In this document: in pieces, positions 63,815 through 64,000 of the stretch
Layout of the letters: the number at the start of each line of letters is the position of its first letter
Numbering within the stretch: position 1 is the first letter of the stretch
From: Candidatus Kryptoniota bacterium
GTDB lineage: Bacteria > Bacteroidota > Ignavibacteria > Kryptoniales > JAKASW01
Direction of reading: 5' to 3'
Assembly: GCA_036567965.1 (NCBI GenBank)
Contig: DATCTN010000007.1
Location: 237,009-301,008 of the forward strand
DNA: 64,000 nt
Notes under the pieces: model-generated
Database searches by the model: none
The model's input: the letters and a program-made list of their open reading frames with translations, nothing else
Told to the model about the DNA's origin: nothing
Program-made: the position numbers and the translations under genes

Positions 63815-64000
63815 ATGAAAATCAACCTAATGGGAGAACCAAATTCGTCATATAGACTTTTCTTCATGTCAATTCTCGCGGCACTCGTCGGGTTGAGTGC
63901 AGGAATAATATCATTCGTTCTTTACAACCTGATAGGTTTATTCACGAATCTTTCGTTCTATCACCGCTTCTCTTTCCAATTCGTCACGCCACAGTATAAT
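63815..64000 (+). CDS. ClC-type chloride channel family protein (5' part only)
   Basis: The first 62 codons of a gene cut by the right edge. A cytoplasmic start (MKINLMGEPNSSYRL) precedes a hydrophobic helix, LVGLSAGIISFVLYNLIGL, typical of the first membrane helix of ClC channels and H+/Cl- antiporters. GAGG lies 10 nt before the ATG. The family call rests only on this helix and the following FTNLSFYHRF, so it is tentative. Confidence 0.6.
   Translation, partial: MKINLMGEPNSSYRLFFMSILAALVGLSAGIISFVLYNLIGLFTNLSFYHRFSFQFVTPQYN

Overview
The window is about 64 kb of bacterial chromosome of roughly balanced GC. Several proteins point to the Bacteroidota/Ignavibacteriota side of the FCB group: a Gld-type ABC system, an outer-membrane protein whose N-terminal repeat is typical of Bacteroidota, and an E1 alpha-beta fusion dehydrogenase. 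This placement is an inference from protein style, not from a marker gene.

Left third (1-25.8 kb). A Gld-like ABC export operon (leftward) diverges from an ECF sigma / anti-sigma / Spy-like sensor / RND efflux operon (rightward). A leftward block follows: radical-SAM B12 protein, nucleotidyltransferase, methyltransferase and a membrane-anchored deaminase. Then come kbl, nfo, anmK, a soluble PAS hybrid histidine kinase, and a MarR / FMN reductase / YceI group. Two tRNAs (Gly-CCC, Val-TAC) are followed directly by a GIY-YIG gene and a broken tRNA-like copy whose T-loop carries a palindromic insert. After an outer-membrane protein gene there is a compact leftward four-gene block: a PolB2-like family-B polymerase with degenerate active sites, a small helical protein, a RecA-fold ATPase-like protein lacking Walker A, and a DUF72 protein. 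It looks like a DNA-damage or mutagenesis cassette.

Middle (25.8-39 kb) is accessory. Five leftward single-gene units (alpha/beta hydrolase, RibD/DHFR-like, lipoprotein, TonB-C-like, AlbA_2/Schlafen-like) are separated by imperfect palindromes of about 110-210 bp. These end in RYYYAAC / GTTRRRY-type boxes and share a core around TCACGACGCTCG. I read them as integron attC sites, that is, a cassette array without a visible integrase (CALIN). To its right lie a LysE exporter, palindromic repeats, a tRNA-Ile2 3'-half split by the same 58-bp palindromic insert, a large GH36-like secreted glycosidase, a UroD-family methyltransferase and an intact tRNA-Ile2(CAT). The tRNA and its 3'-half copy lie in the same orientation, as at the two ends of an integrated island.

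Right part (39-64 kb). It holds an outer-membrane protein, a 1231-aa KAP-family NTPase, a Tat-exported GH125 mannosidase, an OPT oligopeptide transporter, PepT, a ROK sugar kinase and two MFS sugar transporters. An eight-gene leftward operon follows: lpdA, lipB, E1 fusion, E2, lipA, pdhA, pdhB, pdhC. It combines two 2-oxoacid dehydrogenase complexes, the lipoate synthesis and attachment enzymes, and one shared E3. The window ends inside a ClC-type channel gene.
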